Positions 24,921 through 39,105 of a stretch of 64,000 nt of DNA are shown piece by piece; position 1 is the stretch's first letter, and each line of letters starts with the position of its first letter. This DNA comes from Eudromia elegans (taxonomy: Eukaryota; Chordata; Aves; Tinamiformes; Tinamidae): positions 124,001 to 188,000 of the forward strand of contig PTEX01000413.1 in the NCBI GenBank assembly GCA_003342815.1, written 5' to 3'. The translations under genes and the position numbers were made by a program. The notes under the pieces were generated by a model. It worked only from the letters and a program-made list of their open reading frames with translations, was not told the origin of the DNA and did not search any database.

Positions 24921-25865
24921 GGTAGTGAATAATATAGAGATGCTAAATGACTTCTTTGCTTCAGTCTTTACTATTAAGTCTGATCCTTGGGAATCCCAAG
25001 GAGACAACAGATAAAGTCTGGAGAAAGGAGGGCTTTGCCTTAGTCAAGGAGGATCAGATTAAAGATCATTTAGACAAACTTGATATCCACAGGTCCATGG
25101 GCCCTGGTGGGATTTGTCTTTGGGACCATGCTGGCAGGTGTCATTGCTAGACCACTCTCACTAACATGCACCAACACAGGCTGCGGAGATGGGGCTGATC
25201 TTCTGGAAAGTAGTTCTTCAGAGAAGGGCTTGGTGGGTATTTGTGAGCAAGGTGACCACGTGCCAACAATACGCCCTTGTGGTCAAGAAACCTGATAGTA
25301 TCCTGAAGTTGCACTGGGAAGAGCATTGTCAGCAAGTGGAGGACTCAGCCCTAATTAAGCCACATTTGGAGTGCAGAGTCAAGTTCCAAAGTACCCCGTA
25401 GAAGAGAGACATGGGGCTACTGGACTGATTCCAGTATACAGTAAGTAAGATGATAAAGGGACTGGAGCATCTCTCCTATGAGAAAAAGCTGAGAAATCTG
25501 GGAGTCTTCAGCCTGCAGAAGGCTGAAGGGAAATCTCTGTGTTTACAAATAACTGAAAGGAGGTTATAAAGAAAACAAGGCCAGATTCTTCTCACTGATC
25601 AGTGAGATAATAAGATGGAAAGGAGCACAACCTGAAACACAAGAAGTTCCATCCATACAGATAGGGAAAAACAAATATTTACTTTGAAGGTAACAGAACG
25701 CTGAAATGGTTTGTCCAGAAAGGTGTGATCTACCTTGAAGATATTCCAAAGCAGTCTGGATACGATTCTTTACAATGTATTCTGTGTGATCTTGCCTGAG
25801 TAGAGGGTTAGACTAGATCATCTCCAGAGATCCCTTTCAGCTTCCAGCATTCTGTGATTCTGTGA
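24921..25865 (+). mobile_element. CR1 LINE, 5'-truncated, large internal deletion
   Basis: The plus strand starts in the CR1 RT N-terminal region (MLNDFFASVFT), then LDIHRSMGP and AGVIARPLS. It then jumps to GADLLESSSSEKGL, far downstream in the family ORF, so the RT catalytic core (YLDF, GVPQGSV and FADD blocks) is missing. The C-terminal RT region continues (YALVVKK, LIKPHLECRVKFQ, MIKGLEHLSYEKKLRNLG), followed by the CR1 end: gactagatcatctccagaga, then ATTCTGTG-ATTCTGTG ending at 25865. Several frameshifts and stops are present. The copy is dead and of moderate age. Confidence 0.9.
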
Positions 25866-25867
25866 AA

Positions 25868-26210
25868 TATCTGAATGGTGAATGTCAAGAGAATGGGGAC
25901 AGACTTTTCAGTGGTGGCCAGTGATAGGACAAGAGGCAACTGTCACAAACTGAAGGACAGGAAGTTCCACCTCAATAGGAGGAAAAGCTTCTTGATTCTG
26001 ATAGTGGCAAAGCACTAGAAAGAGGTTGCCAGAGAGGCTGTGGAGTTTCATTTTCTGATGATATTCAAAAGCCATTTGGACACAACCTTGGACAATGTGC
26101 TCTATGTGACCCAGTTTGAGCTTGGGATGGTCAGGAGGAAGGATCTAGATGATCTCTAGATGATCTCTAGAGGTCCCTTCCAGCCTCAAGCATTCTGTGA
26201 TTCTGTGATA
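25868..26210 (+). mobile_element. CR1 LINE 3' end, head-to-tail with the preceding CR1
   Basis: Directly after the first CR1 tail, a second copy begins in the family region YLKGG and continues [52 protein letters not shown] and the closing LDDL. It ends in ATTCTGTGATTCTGTGAT at about 26210. An 11-base duplication of TAGATGATCTC sits at about 26146-26168. The 5' truncation at the neighbour's tail suggests one CR1 inserted at or beside the other's end, or a tandem event. Confidence 0.9.
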
Positions 26211-29200
26211 CGGGGCTCTCACAACAGCATCCAAGACCAGTAGCCTTAACAAAAGTGATTCCTTGGGGAAAATCAGGTGGAGAATTGTTGAACAGTATCA
26301 ACAATATCTTAATATTTGTAATGCCAAAGGGCCTTCCATTTGCAATTTTGGAGCTTGCTTTTCACCTGCATGTGTACAACCTTTCAACTAAGTTGCTGTG
26401 GCTGCTGAAACTACTGTGGCAGCATTTTCCCCTTGTTACTTTCATGCATAGTTCTGAACAACTGTCTCGTAATAAATGTATTGAGTCCACCAGTTCATTT
26501 CTCAGTGACAATTTTCTGCCATTTTTAAGATATGACAGCAACTTTTATGCCTACTAAAAATGATTAACAAATAAAGGAAAAATACTTGATAATTTCAAAA
26601 AATTCTGAACCTGTTCCAACGTGATCTATTTCTTTTTGTCTATTTGCCTATTTGTCTATTTGCCTATTTTTATCAATCCAGAAGACATCAAATGTCTGTG
26701 CATGTCTGTTTCTGTTCAACATATGAAAACCACTCAGAATTCATTATTTATTTTCAGTCACAGGTTAATTCAATCAGTTGCCTTCAGAGAACTAACAGTC
26801 TAGCAACCCTTTAGATTGCTTGGCTTTAAAAAAAGATTAAAAAAAATGAGCATTTCTAGAGCTCACTTGATTCATTTTGGATATCTTCCTTATGATGCAA
26901 TGAATCATAGTTAGAAATGATGTTTTTTTTTCATTGACATAGATGAACTGTACAAGACTGCAGGCTAGATGTAATCAAATGAAATAAATTACACTTTTCT
27001 TATATGAGATGCAGTTTTAAAATATTGTTTCCTGTCTCACATTGTTTGAGAGGACAAATTTTCTCCAGTGGGATAAAAAAAGATACTAAGACCTGAAAGT
27101 ATTTAGAAGCTACAAGAAGCTTATTACAAGAAGCTTTTTTCAAGTTGTGAGTATACTGACTGCATGATATTCTTGAAATATATAGAAATATATATATACA
27201 AAAGCAGTTGAAACACAGTACGTTTAATAAGTTAAATACACATTTAATAAAGCACTACATTGAATATACAACTGACAGGATTGGAGTTCTTTAGTTAAAA
27301 TTCTTTATTTGGAATCAAAAAGACTAAAGTCAAATTGAAACACATATTTGAAACAATTTCATGGGAATACATGATTGTGGCATCTGAGGATTCCTCAGCT
27401 ATACACAGAAAGTAATGACCTATTAGAGCTATTAATGCATCAAGACTGCAGTAAAATCTGCTAAGTATCTGCTACATAGATATAAGATTATGAAATATTT
27501 CTAAATACTATCATATCATAGAAGGTTATTTTACCATTTGGTACAGTTATGATAGCTGTCATTCCTGTTTCAAGAAGACAAAAACTCCCTCATTAACATA
27601 AGTCAAATTTCTACTGTATTTATCACACAATCACAGTTAAGGAATTTGATCTCATGCATAGATATTGTGTCAATATCAATGCATGCATATCAATATAATT
27701 CTAGAAATTCCATACACATTTTATGGGCCAGTGTTTTCAATATATTTTGTTTTGACAGTCAAAGAGTCTCCCCTGATTTTACTTGCTTTCAATTCATAAC
27801 ACATCAGCACTCTGTTCACATAAATTAATTGGATTGTATATGTCAGAACATCAAAAGGAAAGTATTTTTGACTATGTACTACACAGACTACATCATAGAA
27901 TTATTTCTCTCTTCAAAGGCATGTAGAATTGTGGCTGTGATCATTCAGTAAGCTGTAAGAAAAATATCAAAAATATTTAATGAAAGATTTGAAAAAAATG
28001 TATTTTTTTAACCCATATTCAGTGAACGGAATACTGGACTAATGCTAATAAAGCATAACAAAGGAATATTAATAAAAAAAAAGTTTTATACAAAAAACTA
28101 ACTGTGATCAGTTGCTCTTTTAACTCATCTGAAAAACTTATAGACATTCAATATTATAACTAAATTTCTCTGCTGCCTTTAAATGTTCTGTGGGTGGACT
28201 GAAAGAAAAAAAAAAAGTTTAGCTGCTTTATTCTTTCAGACTTTAGTGTGGGTTTTTTTCTTAATACTTTTTTTCCCCAGTTATTTCTCAATATGTTCTT
28301 TATGTCTAGCACACAAAGATATATTCTATTGATTAGGATTTTGTCCTTCAGGTGTCATAAGGAAGCGTAAATTACCAGAACCCATAAAACCTCTACAGAT
28401 AAATGAGCACAATAAAAAATAGGTGCTGTTTCCACATGTACTCTTTCATTGACAGTATCAGTGAACACTAATAGGCTGTTTGAAGATTTTACATATGATA
28501 AAACTTCAAAAAAAAAGTATTCTGGGAATATAAAATATGAAGATCAAAAATTAGAAGGGTATTGAAAATTAAGCTAATACTCAAACCATAAAAGTGCAAT
28601 GACATGAAATAATCTTTGCTACATAAGTGGTTGTCAGATGATAACTAGGTTCTTTTTTGACCTTAAGTCTCCGATGCAATAGCACTTCCAGTCTTGTTAC
28701 AGGGCATTTTTTTTTTTTTAATGTGGAAAAAGTGATAAAAAGATTAGCTAGAGACTAGGGATCTATGAGGAAGAATCTGGTGGAGGCAATCATGATAAGA
28801 TCTGCAGAATCAATTTCAAAACATAAAATTGACATGAAATAAGAACTGAATTTCCAACTCAGGAAAGGAAAGGTCAAAAAGTGAAACAAACAAACAATAA
28901 AATCTTTAGTTATGTTAATAGATCTAAGTGTAAATTCTTAGATAGTTCTAATTTCCTCTGTGAATGAGTAGCTGTCTTATCTCTTTCATAAGCCACAGAT
29001 TTCCTTTTATAGCTCACCATGCTTGACTGCTCAGTGCTAGGTTGTGCATACATTGGTACCACTCTACAAAATGTTTTCTTCCTATGGATATAGCATGGGA
29101 TATATAAATAAGTTGATTAGTCTGCCTACATTAGAATGCCTCATAGAGTCACCAGGCAGGTCAGTAAAGAAAAGTCTGTTCCTGTAGATTCCATCTGCTA

Positions 29201-31641
29201 CACTGGCCAGCAACTCTGTGAAGTGGCAGAAATCCAAGCCCTGACCAGGTTTCCAAAAGTCAGAAGAAAATACAGCTTTTGCAAATATGACTGGGAGGTC
29301 ACAAAAGGCACCTGGCAGTGAAAATCAAGGTCTTTCTGGGAAATATGGTCACTTTGGCCCTGAGCTAGTCTATGACTCTATTGCCATGAGGATCGTATTA
29401 CTTCATGTTTAGTATTTACACCATGGCGACTATGGTATCAATACTCACCTCTCATAAGTGAATGGTATCAGTATCAATGCAGTTTGGCAAAGCACATGAT
29501 TGATAGACTTCTGTGAGAGACAAGCATTTTTCAGCCCACCGAGATCCAAGTTGTTTACAGGAAAATCTCTAGGATTTATTAAAGATTTTGGGAACAGAAA
29601 TTTGAACTGAAATTGAGTGCCAGTGTAAGCAGGATATTCTAGATTGTTGGTGTGATTGCCCTCTTCACAGAACAATGGCTTGTATCCTGAAGCCAAAGCA
29701 AAGAAATACAGATATACTTGCAATTTATAGTAAAACAGCACATTTATGCAAAACTAGATCTGTAATGTAATGCAGAACTCTCCACCCTCCACTTCCCCCT
29801 TCTCCCTTTTCCTTCTCTTATATTTTCCTCCTTTCTCTTTTTTTTCTTCCTATTTCACAATTTACGTTCCTTGACTTCAAATATATTTACCTGCTTTTTT
29901 ACATCATTTTCTGTTGTTAGTTATTTTGATCACATGCTCACTATGAACAATTAGTGAACATGCTCAATATAGTCACAGAAAAGCTGATAAGGCAAAAATA
30001 AAATCCATGCTTTTTTACCACAGAAATTTTTCATATCTTCTAAGTCACCATATGTTCTCATTCCTGTTCTTCACCAAACTAAATCAACTCATAATGTCAA
30101 GTTTTAGCTCAGCTTTGACCCAGATAATGCAAAATTGCCAAAGATCCTATCAAATCTAATGGTAACCCAGCTTGTCTATTACTGATGAAAATGACAGTAA
30201 GAATTTCAGTTGTAGTCAGTAGCAGTACAGATATGAAAAACACTTAGAAAAGTTGTCAGCAGGTAAACAATAACAGTAAGAAGAACAGATTTAGATCCTC
30301 TGTTATTATGAAGCTCTATAAGTAGAGAATTTTCTTCAGTCTGAATGAAGCACACAATAAATGTCTATCCATATTTATCTACAGCATTATACTATAATAC
30401 ATATAGAACATGCTATTTCTATTATTTCTTCAAAGTATTTAGTCCCTAGTAAATGTCTGTTAATGGAAAATGATCATAGATTACAATACATTCCACTTAG
30501 TTAACCATCCCACAAGATTAATAACAGTTTACAACCCCAGAAGACAACCCAGTATACCCACAAAAATATTTAAAATCCCATTCTTAATATGACTTGGAAG
30601 GGTAAATGTATCTATAGAACACTGGGGCAATGCTATCTACTTATTTAAGTTGTTTAATTTGGTGATATAAGGTACATTGGATGTTTGGGTGATACTACAT
30701 AAAGTCGATGTCTATTTCTTTAACTGATAGTATGTGGGAATTGCCATAAGTATTAGGTATTTGCCTGCTTTTAGAATGTGTTTAGAAGGTAGTGACTTGT
30801 TGGAGCAGGTAAAGTTCATGACTGCCATTTCAAAATCATAATTTAGTAATGATAAAACCTACTTCAGAATCAGAAAATCCTGTTATTTAAGGCTAACAAC
30901 TTCTTGGATATATTTGAACACTACATTTGAGCATCACCAAGAGAGATGAACACGTTGAGTTTCCACCTTACAGTTCTGTGATCTAGCTACTAAACTTTAT
31001 TATCATCACTTCTCAACAGAATTTGTGTATTTTTCTGCATACACTTTATTGTCTATAAAACAAGACTTTGTACATGAGCATCTCTCCAATGCACAACAGG
31101 CATTTTTGTACATGTAGAATAAGTGCATGCTCAATTAATTTAGTCACCTGTCTATTTAGACAGTCTTGGATGGGCCTGTTAATGTATTTACTGGGTCTAA
31201 ACCTATGTCCAATGTGATTGATGCTACTCACCTTTTAAACAGTAAATATTAGTTATTCAACACAGAGTTGTTGCTCTGCTTTAGACCAAAAGAAGAAAGA
31301 AGTACCTGTCACAACTGTGGTTCTGACTGTTTTAAAGGCATTGTTTTATCCTACTCTGTCTTCAGAGAGACACAAAATATCAGTATATTCTAGAAAAGAA
31401 ATGTCAATCAAAAATGCAAACAAATATTTGAGCATTACATCAGGTGCCTTCTGTTCTCCTGAATCACTGTGTGTCTGTCAAAAGTTGGTATATTTGCCAA
31501 ATTCATTGTGCAGTTTGGCTCACTAGATGCTAATAAAAATGCAAATCCTCTATAGAAATCTAAAGCCGCTGGCACATTTCAGTAGTTGCAGTAATCTTAA
31601 TCTCATGCTTTCTCTTTTTTTCTTTTCTTTTCTTTTTTTTT

Positions 31642-31679
<38 letters not shown>

Positions 31680-32757
31680 GTGCTTTTTTACATTTGCAAT
31701 GCTTGACCTACAGCCTTGTATCTAAAAATAGACAGAAGTATAGCTTCCTCCTTCAGGAAATGAAAACATGAAATGTTTAATAATGCTATCTAAGCTTACC
31801 TGTCCCTATTGGTGGAAATGCTCATGAAATATCTCAACAGTAGATGTATTGCATGTATGTTTGCAGGAGCAAAGATCATTGTTCCAGTTCAGTGAGTCAC
31901 ATCGTGCACCCACTTTTTCAGTCTGGCAAGATAATACTTCTGTGGCTGCAGCAGTATCTGCAAGCATCCTGTCAAGAAAATAGTTAATCAGATACATACT
32001 TTGGGAAGCAGAAAGACAAGAAATTAAAACAAGTCAGGAAACTTTCCATCAATCTGATGGGTTTTTTTGTTGTTTTTTTTTTTTGTCTTTTGATGTGAAT
32101 GTGCTGGGAACAGCTGAAACTTTGTCTAAAGTCTTATTTGAATATGCCATCTTTCTTGGAACTCCCAGGGCTCAGCTTTTTGTATTTGCCTTCTGGAATA
32201 ATAAATGGGTGTCTCCTAAATTTATCAAAATACTAGATAGCGAAGAACAAATTAGAAGAAACTCGGTGCTTGAAATGGTTCAGATGAAACCAAAGCATGA
32301 ATCTAGACTCTGCTCTGATCTCTCAGCTTTCCCATGATATTTCCCACTCCTTTCACTTTCCTTTCATTCCTTTTATCTGATTGTAGTATTGAATGTTGCC
32401 ATCCTTTTCCTTGAAGCAGCACCAATTATGCCATTGTCACTTCTAATATATTCTCAAAGATATTTCTATAAACTTGTTTTGAAATTCCTCTTGTGATGGA
32501 GAATCCACAGAAACTCCCCAAGTAATCTATTTTAGTATTGCATTATTTTTGTTATTCAAATGCATTTTTATTTTAGCTACTATGTTGATATAGTATTTCC
32601 CTCCTCTTTCCTCCTTCACATTTGACTTGGAGAGCAAAATTTGGATGAACTCATAGCTATTAATCCTACAATGAAATATCATTAGTATTCTTTCTATCCA
32701 GACAAAATTGCAGTTCTCTTAAAGTAAAAAAGAAATCTAAATATATTACATAGCATA
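26211..32757. other. AT-rich unique sequence, no gene seen
   Basis: No gene or named repeat is recognised. Contents are short A/T runs, TATA-type words near 27180-27200, and a slightly GC-richer patch at about 29130-29400 with a featureless 61-codon frame. The long impure T tract at 31613-31678 and an interrupted T tract near 32060-32085 are also present. Frames of up to 100 codons show no domain. Confidence 0.55.
31613..31678. repeat. Impure poly(T)/(CTTTT)n tract
   Basis: Roughly 65 bases of T with a few C interruptions, ending in more than 40 uninterrupted T. No retrocopy body or polyadenylation signal is seen on the side expected for a minus-strand A-tail. Confidence 0.9.
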
Positions 32758-33622
32758 CCGGACTTGGATGATGGGACAGAGAGTCCCCTCAGCAAATTTG
32801 TGGATGATACAAAACTGGGTGGAATGGTCAAGTGCAGCGTGCTGCACTTGGGGTGGAATAACCCCAGGTACATGGAGGTACATGACAGATTAGGGGTTGA
32901 TCTGCTGGAAAGCAGCTCAAGGATTTGAAGGATTTGGGAGTCCTGTTGACAACAAGTTGACCATGAGGCAGCAATGTGCTGCATGTGCCATGTGGCCAAG
33001 AAGGCCAAGAAGGCCAGTGGGATCCTGGCCTGCATCAGGAGGAGCATTGCCAGCAGATCAAGAGATGGGATCCTGCCCCTCTCCTCTGCTCTGGTGAGGC
33101 CACACCTGGAGTACTGTGTGTAGTTCTGGGCTTCCCAGTACTAGAGGGATGTGTGGCTTCTAGAGAGAGTCCAAGGTCGAGCAATAAAGATAATTAAGGG
33201 ACTGAAGCATCTATCATATGAGGAAAGACTAAATAAGTTTGGCCTGTTTAGCCTGGAGAAGATTAAGAGGGAATCTTGTGAATATGTGTAAGTAACTGAG
33301 GGGAGAATGTAAAGAAGATTCAGTCAAACTCATCTCAGTGGTGGTCAGTGACAGAACAAGAGGTAATGGGTTCAAATTCAAACACAGGAGCTTTCCTCTC
33401 CATCTGAGGAAGAACTTCTTTCCTGTGAGTGTGACAGGGCTCTGGAATAGGCTGCCCAGAGAGGTTGTGGAGTCTGTTGCTCTGGAGATTTTCCAAACCC
33501 ACCTGGATGCCACCCTGTGCCACATGCTTTAGGTATTCCTGCTGGAGCAGGGGTGTAGGACTAGATGATCTCTAGAGATCCCTTCCACCCTCAACCATTC
33601 TGCACTTCTGTGATTCTGTCAT
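32758..33622 (+). mobile_element. CR1 LINE, 5'-truncated, internal deletion
   Basis: It opens with LDDGTESPLSKFVDDTKLGG, the CR1 RT catalytic block with Ala to Val in FADD. It then joins directly to KCSVLHLGWNNP, skipping the roughly 35-40 residues normally between them. DRLGVDLLESSS, an RPHLEYCV region, [28 protein letters not shown] sequence, [46 protein letters not shown] and the LDDL end follow. It ends in octamer-like ATTCTGCACTTCTGTGATTCTGTC. Frameshifts and stops make it inactive. The short frames within it on both strands are remnants or shadows of this LINE. Confidence 0.92.
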
Positions 33623-36281
33623 ATCAACATGCTGTGTAACATATTAATTACTAAGGTGTGAGTTAAACAGACTGACATTTCTTTGAATGTTACTAGGAGT
33701 AGACTGTGCTCTTCATAAAGAAATATTGTTAGATCCAATATGTCTTAAAGGTTTTAATTAATTTACTTTTTTTTCAAAGAGAGGGGGTTGTTATATGAAA
33801 AATTAAACCAATAATTTGTATAGACAGTAAATCTGAATGTTTATATAGTACTACTCCATTAGCTGAAAAGCAACACTGCATTAAATAAAAAAGAACTATT
33901 AATATAAAAACTCAATAAATTAAATTAAAAAATCACTCATCTTGAAAGAAAATTAGCAATAGTAAAAATTTGAGCAAAAAATATGTAGTGAAATGAGGAA
34001 AAAATATATGTAATACATGTTCACGAGTTTTATAAAAGAATAAAATTAGCAGCTGAACTACTTACACAGCATTAAGCAGGTGAAGAACCAGGATCGTATT
34101 TAAGTGTTTTGACTGTGTTAGTATCACAAATCAAAAGAAGTTAAAAGTGGAGATCCAGTATCACAAAATGATGTGTCTTGTAATTTCACCAAAATGTAGA
34201 CTGATATTTATATATGTCATATATAAATGTCATCAGATGTTTCATTTTAAAAAAATACACCATGATAAGAACACTATTGATATTATGTAATCTGCATTGG
34301 TATCTCACAAAGTGTAATTGTAGACTTCCAGCATACCTACAAGCACTTTCTGTACACTTAGGCTTCAGAAGGTTACTTAGCAAGTAACCGGGTTGCAGTC
34401 TCCATACATGGATGGAACATGGTGAATTAGGATGAGTCTGTTGGAACAGTGGAACAGTGTATGTAAGTATGATTCAGTGCTAGTCAGTAGTGGTCTGCTA
34501 TGCAAATACATCATATAAATAATAAACAACTACATGAACAGGAAAGATATTCTGTTACAATGAATATTCATGTTCAGGATTTGAAGATCTGTGGAGGAAG
34601 ATCTTGCGGAGGATCTACAGACAATAGACAATCTATTTATGTAGATTTCTATGGTAGTCCTTTTGTTTGCATATACCACTTCCCCTATTTTTTCATTATA
34701 TAGATATTCATCAGTGGGACTCATTCTGTACAGTAGCTAAAATATTAAATCTTTTGTCACATATATCCTATAGATGTTATTGCTATAGCAAACAGGAATA
34801 TTTCTTTAACTCTGTACTCTGTAGCATGTTTGGCCAATGTTTCATAAATCTATAGAAGATTTGATCATGGATATATTGTTTTGAAAATTTGATTATTTAC
34901 TTTAACAAAATTTGATGAAATTATTAGTAGAACAGCAAATGCCCAAGTCCAATAGGTTTATCTTTCCATTTATTTTCAGATTTCCTTTTACATTTTATAT
35001 TTTTCTACCGTCAAAGAGATGTCAATATTATCTGAGTATTATAGCATAAACCTTTGTACTTTGTTGATTTTATGACAGCCCATCGAGATTTTGACTTTGT
35101 CACTGTTGTTGCTCTCCCCAGGTTATATCATGGCATATCACAGAATGGGATCATGGATCAAATTGGATCGTACTGGATCATGCTCAACATTTCAGCTTCA
35201 GTACAGTATAGATCCTTTAGGTTTAGTATAGCTACACCATTTTGTGTTGGTTGAAAATATTAGCCCCGTTAGAAAGAGCATTATTGTGCCCCAAATCCAT
35301 TATGAGATGATAACGACGATGGTGATGTGTAACTGCAAGAGTTTATTTGCTATACTGAAAAACACGACTTAGGGAAAAAAATGAGAAAAAAATCAGGCTT
35401 TCTTACAACTTTCAGAAAAAGAAGCAACAGACATATAGCTTAACCACTGAAAGAAATAGTTGGAAAAGGTTTAAAAAGTTACTGCCTGTGTCTGAAAGGA
35501 AAATTATGTAACAAAAAACACCCACGGTTTGTATTTCTTTCAAGTACTATTGAAGAGTACATTTTGAGTGCAGTGTTTGTAAGTCCAGAGGTCATCACTC
35601 AGAGAGAGAGGTCTCACTTCTGCTAGCGAGTGACAGCCCCTGCTGGATAACTCTAAGGCAGAGCAGAAGAACAAGACTGAAAGAAACAACATGTATTTAT
35701 GTGAACAGTAAAAATACTTACAGAAATGCAGACAGAAAAGTTAATTTCTTAATGTGAGAAGAATCTGTAACGCAAATCAGGAGGAAAAGTGTAAGTCCAA
35801 AATAAGCAGTAAAAACATGCCTTTGTGTTCATACAATACTGTATTGGAGACGTCATATCTGTAAGAATTGGTTTAGGGAATATGACAGAGTGATTATTTC
35901 TTCTTGTCACACCACATGTCTTGCCATCTGCGAATATAAATTATAAATAGACTATGACACAAAAATTTTCCTTCAAAGGCTCCTTAAACTCTTCAGTGCA
36001 TCACTTTCTACTGCCAAAAGTACAGTTTTCTTTTTTTTTTTTTAAAAAAAGATTTAAAAGTGACCTCCATTAAGGCATGGTGCAACTAAATTTTCTGTGC
36101 TGTAGCATATAATTTATTTAACTGTCAATCTAGAAAAAATATTTTATGTACATTAAATAGATGTAATTTTTTTTGTGTGTTAGTAGATGTCCATTAAAAT
36201 ACCCTTTGAATTGAATCTTTTAAAATTTCATTTGGAAGTTTAAAGATTATTGGATTATTATATTTTATAAGCATAAATGGG

Positions 36282-36320
36282 TATATCCATTCAGATATAT
36301 GTAGTTATATCCATTCAGAT
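36282..36320. repeat. 15-bp direct repeat, period 24
   Basis: TATATCCATTCAGAT occurs at 36282-36296 and again at 36306-36320. It is a short local duplication in AT-rich sequence. Confidence 0.8.
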
Positions 36321-39105
36321 CTGTTTGGCAAAAACCCTGGAAAATTACCTTATATGACCTAATTTTTGCCATATCCAGTGAAGATGTCTGTGTATGACCT
36401 GGACATTTGTGGTTTATTTTTTTATTAGGAAAGAGAAATGACTACTCTTTAGGTTATCTTTATCTTACTTGTTTTAAATATCTAAGGGGAAATTGCATAT
36501 TCTGTAAGAGTTTTTGGTGATGATAAAGACTGTAGAGGCTCAGTATAGTTATCTTGACACAGGCAGCTCATACTTCCTGATGCAGATTGGCAGATATGAA
36601 TCAGAAACATGCCCTTTGGAAGATGCAGAGAGGCCAGGACGACTATCAAAGCATCCCTCCAATGGCACCAGAGATCTAGATTTAAGCAGCAAACTGAGTC
36701 AAGAATCATTAGCTTTTATCTAGGTATCTACAGGCATGCTCAGATGAATTTTGTAGATGTAGTTGTCCTTAATAAAGATGCTTCATTCTGACCTCAGCAT
36801 GGAGTGTTTTGTTACTGTTCTTATTCTCTTTTTTAAAAAATTATTGGCTTATCAGTTTTCTTCAGCCTATTTACTGAAGGCTAAAGATCTCTTAAATGTG
36901 CTGATGCACATAGTAAACATTTAAGAAGAGAAAGGAGTGAATTTTAAAATAATTTTTTATAGTTTTCATGTTCTTGACTATTCTTAAACTGTATGCATAA
37001 CATATTCACCACAGTATAAATGGCTCCCTGTCTTGCAAAACATGGAAAATGGTATCCTCAGAGGCTTTGATGATGTTTATGAGTTGTCCAGCAGTCTGAT
37101 TTGGGATAGTTTTCATTCCTATGTGAAGCACCTGTGGATCATCTGTTTCTGAATATATCTGCATGTGCTGCATGGCCTAGCTTGTAGAAAGACACTGTAC
37201 ATTTAAAAAGAAATTCTTCCTCTTGAGAAGAACATGATTAGAGGAAATGGCTCACTTATTCTTACTACCAAAGAAGGAAATGGTATATTTTTGTTTTAAG
37301 AGTGTACTTGGGGGTGTGGGTGAGAGACAGCCCGAGAAAATCTATAAAGTAGATAGCCAGTTTTCAGTTAAAGGAGATAGTATATGCTTTCACAAATGAA
37401 AATGCAGAAATCAAATGAAACATAAAAAGTAGAACTTCTTTTTACTGTGTAATTGAAAGAATTGTTTTTGAGTTTTGAGTTGTCACAGTATCTGACATCA
37501 GCAAGTTTTCTCTTATCACTCTTTGCCCAACATTTGTTGAGCTATTCTTGTTGCAGTAATTATTTTATAACCCAGTGAAAGGTGTAGCCATCATTACTAT
37601 TATTAGTTAGGTTCTCTATAACTTCTTGAGAATTTTTCTTCCAAGATAGAAGTAACTTTGTGCTTGCATGTTTTCATTATTTTTTTTCTCCCTTCAGTTG
37701 AGACATAATGTATGTGTACATTATTATAGACTGCCAAAAAGAATATGGTGATTAGAAAAGAGAAAAAGGCTTATTCTTGGAAACCATTATTTAGATGTGT
37801 TCATTAGAGATAGGTGTGAATACAGAAGATATCAAAGCCTGTCACTGACTGAAAATACAGTTATTGTCAAGTCTGGAAGTTGTGCTTATTCTTTCTGATA
37901 TTCTGTGAATGTGCTGCTTGCAACTTATTCCAAAGGGTGAATGCCTTACAACAAAAACATGACAGAAGAAAGTTAAAAATGAAAAGTGCTAAGACCTGGC
38001 ACAGCTTCTTGGCAAAAGAACTAGAAAACTAGTTAGAAATTGGCACATTCAGAGTGTTAAAGCTAGGGAAAATCAGCCTTGTATTTCTACCACTCATGTC
38101 TTCTGGTGGTGACTAAGCATTGCAGAGGTGGTTGTATAATGGCAGTAGGAGTGGAAGGATCTTGAATGCTAAAGCAAATACAGATTGAAATGTCAGACAG
38201 AAACCTCTAAGATGCCTTTGCCTTAAGGTAGCAGCTATATGGAAAAGCTTGCACTTACCATTTGTGAAGTACACTGTTGAGGTGCTAACCCATCTGCAAA
38301 TCAAGGAGTTCTGTGGACTTTCTTTTAATTGCAGAAATATAATGGGTGCAAGCTTGGCATGCCTCAGTTTTTGCCAGCCATAACTAAGCACAGATAATTG
38401 TCTTAGAGTAGCATCCCTTTTATGGCGTAGCACTTCTGTTTTTCAGTGATTTTAACAATGCATTAATAGCAATTATGATTTATTATGTTTAATAGAAAGG
38501 GATAGAATGCGATAGCTCATTTAAATGAAGACTAATGACCTCCTTTTTCTTTGGACCTTTTAAATATGAACTGTAGGACAGGTTGTGGAAAAAATTGGAA
38601 ATAAATCTAGAATGTATATTCCAGGAAAAAAAGTGTTGTATCATGATACCACCAAACAGGTTTGAAGCTGCTATTTATTTAAATTATAGTGGATCTGGCT
38701 GATAAGAACCCTTGGAGAATCAAATCCAATTAATAAATTCTTCAGTACATTCAGTCATCTTTTATTTTCACCTTGAGCATTAGAAACTTACATTAAACTG
38801 CAAATATAAATGTCTTTATTTCCTAAGTAAAAATAAAGAAGCATGCAGACATTCAGTCTGTATGCAAAGCACAAAATCTTTATTTTTTCAAGTCTTGTAA
38901 AAGTCCCATTAAGCGATTCAGGCTAAAGTTCATCAATAAACCTTGGATTACTTTTTAAATGAAAACAGGAGTGTAGTTTAAATATCTATTGTGTTACATT
39001 CCCTTACACTTTTTTTTCTTTTTGGTATTTCCTTATTAAAAAAAATAAAATAAGCTTGAAATAAATTGTCTTGAAAAAGCAGGTGCCCATCCTGTCGAGA
39101 GAAGG

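Noticed and set aside
31613..31678. Long T tract as a retrocopy tail
   Set aside because: Same reasons: neither a signal nor a body is seen beside it, and C interruptions on the left suggest a pyrimidine microsatellite.
35147..35183. GGATCATGGATC-type repeated words as a regulatory array
   Set aside because: There are only three or four irregular GGATC words with variable spacing; this is likely chance or a decayed duplication.
38113..38433. 106-codon minus-strand frame
   Set aside because: No domain or repeat similarity recognised. Length is within what chance allows over this window, and nothing around it suggests a gene.
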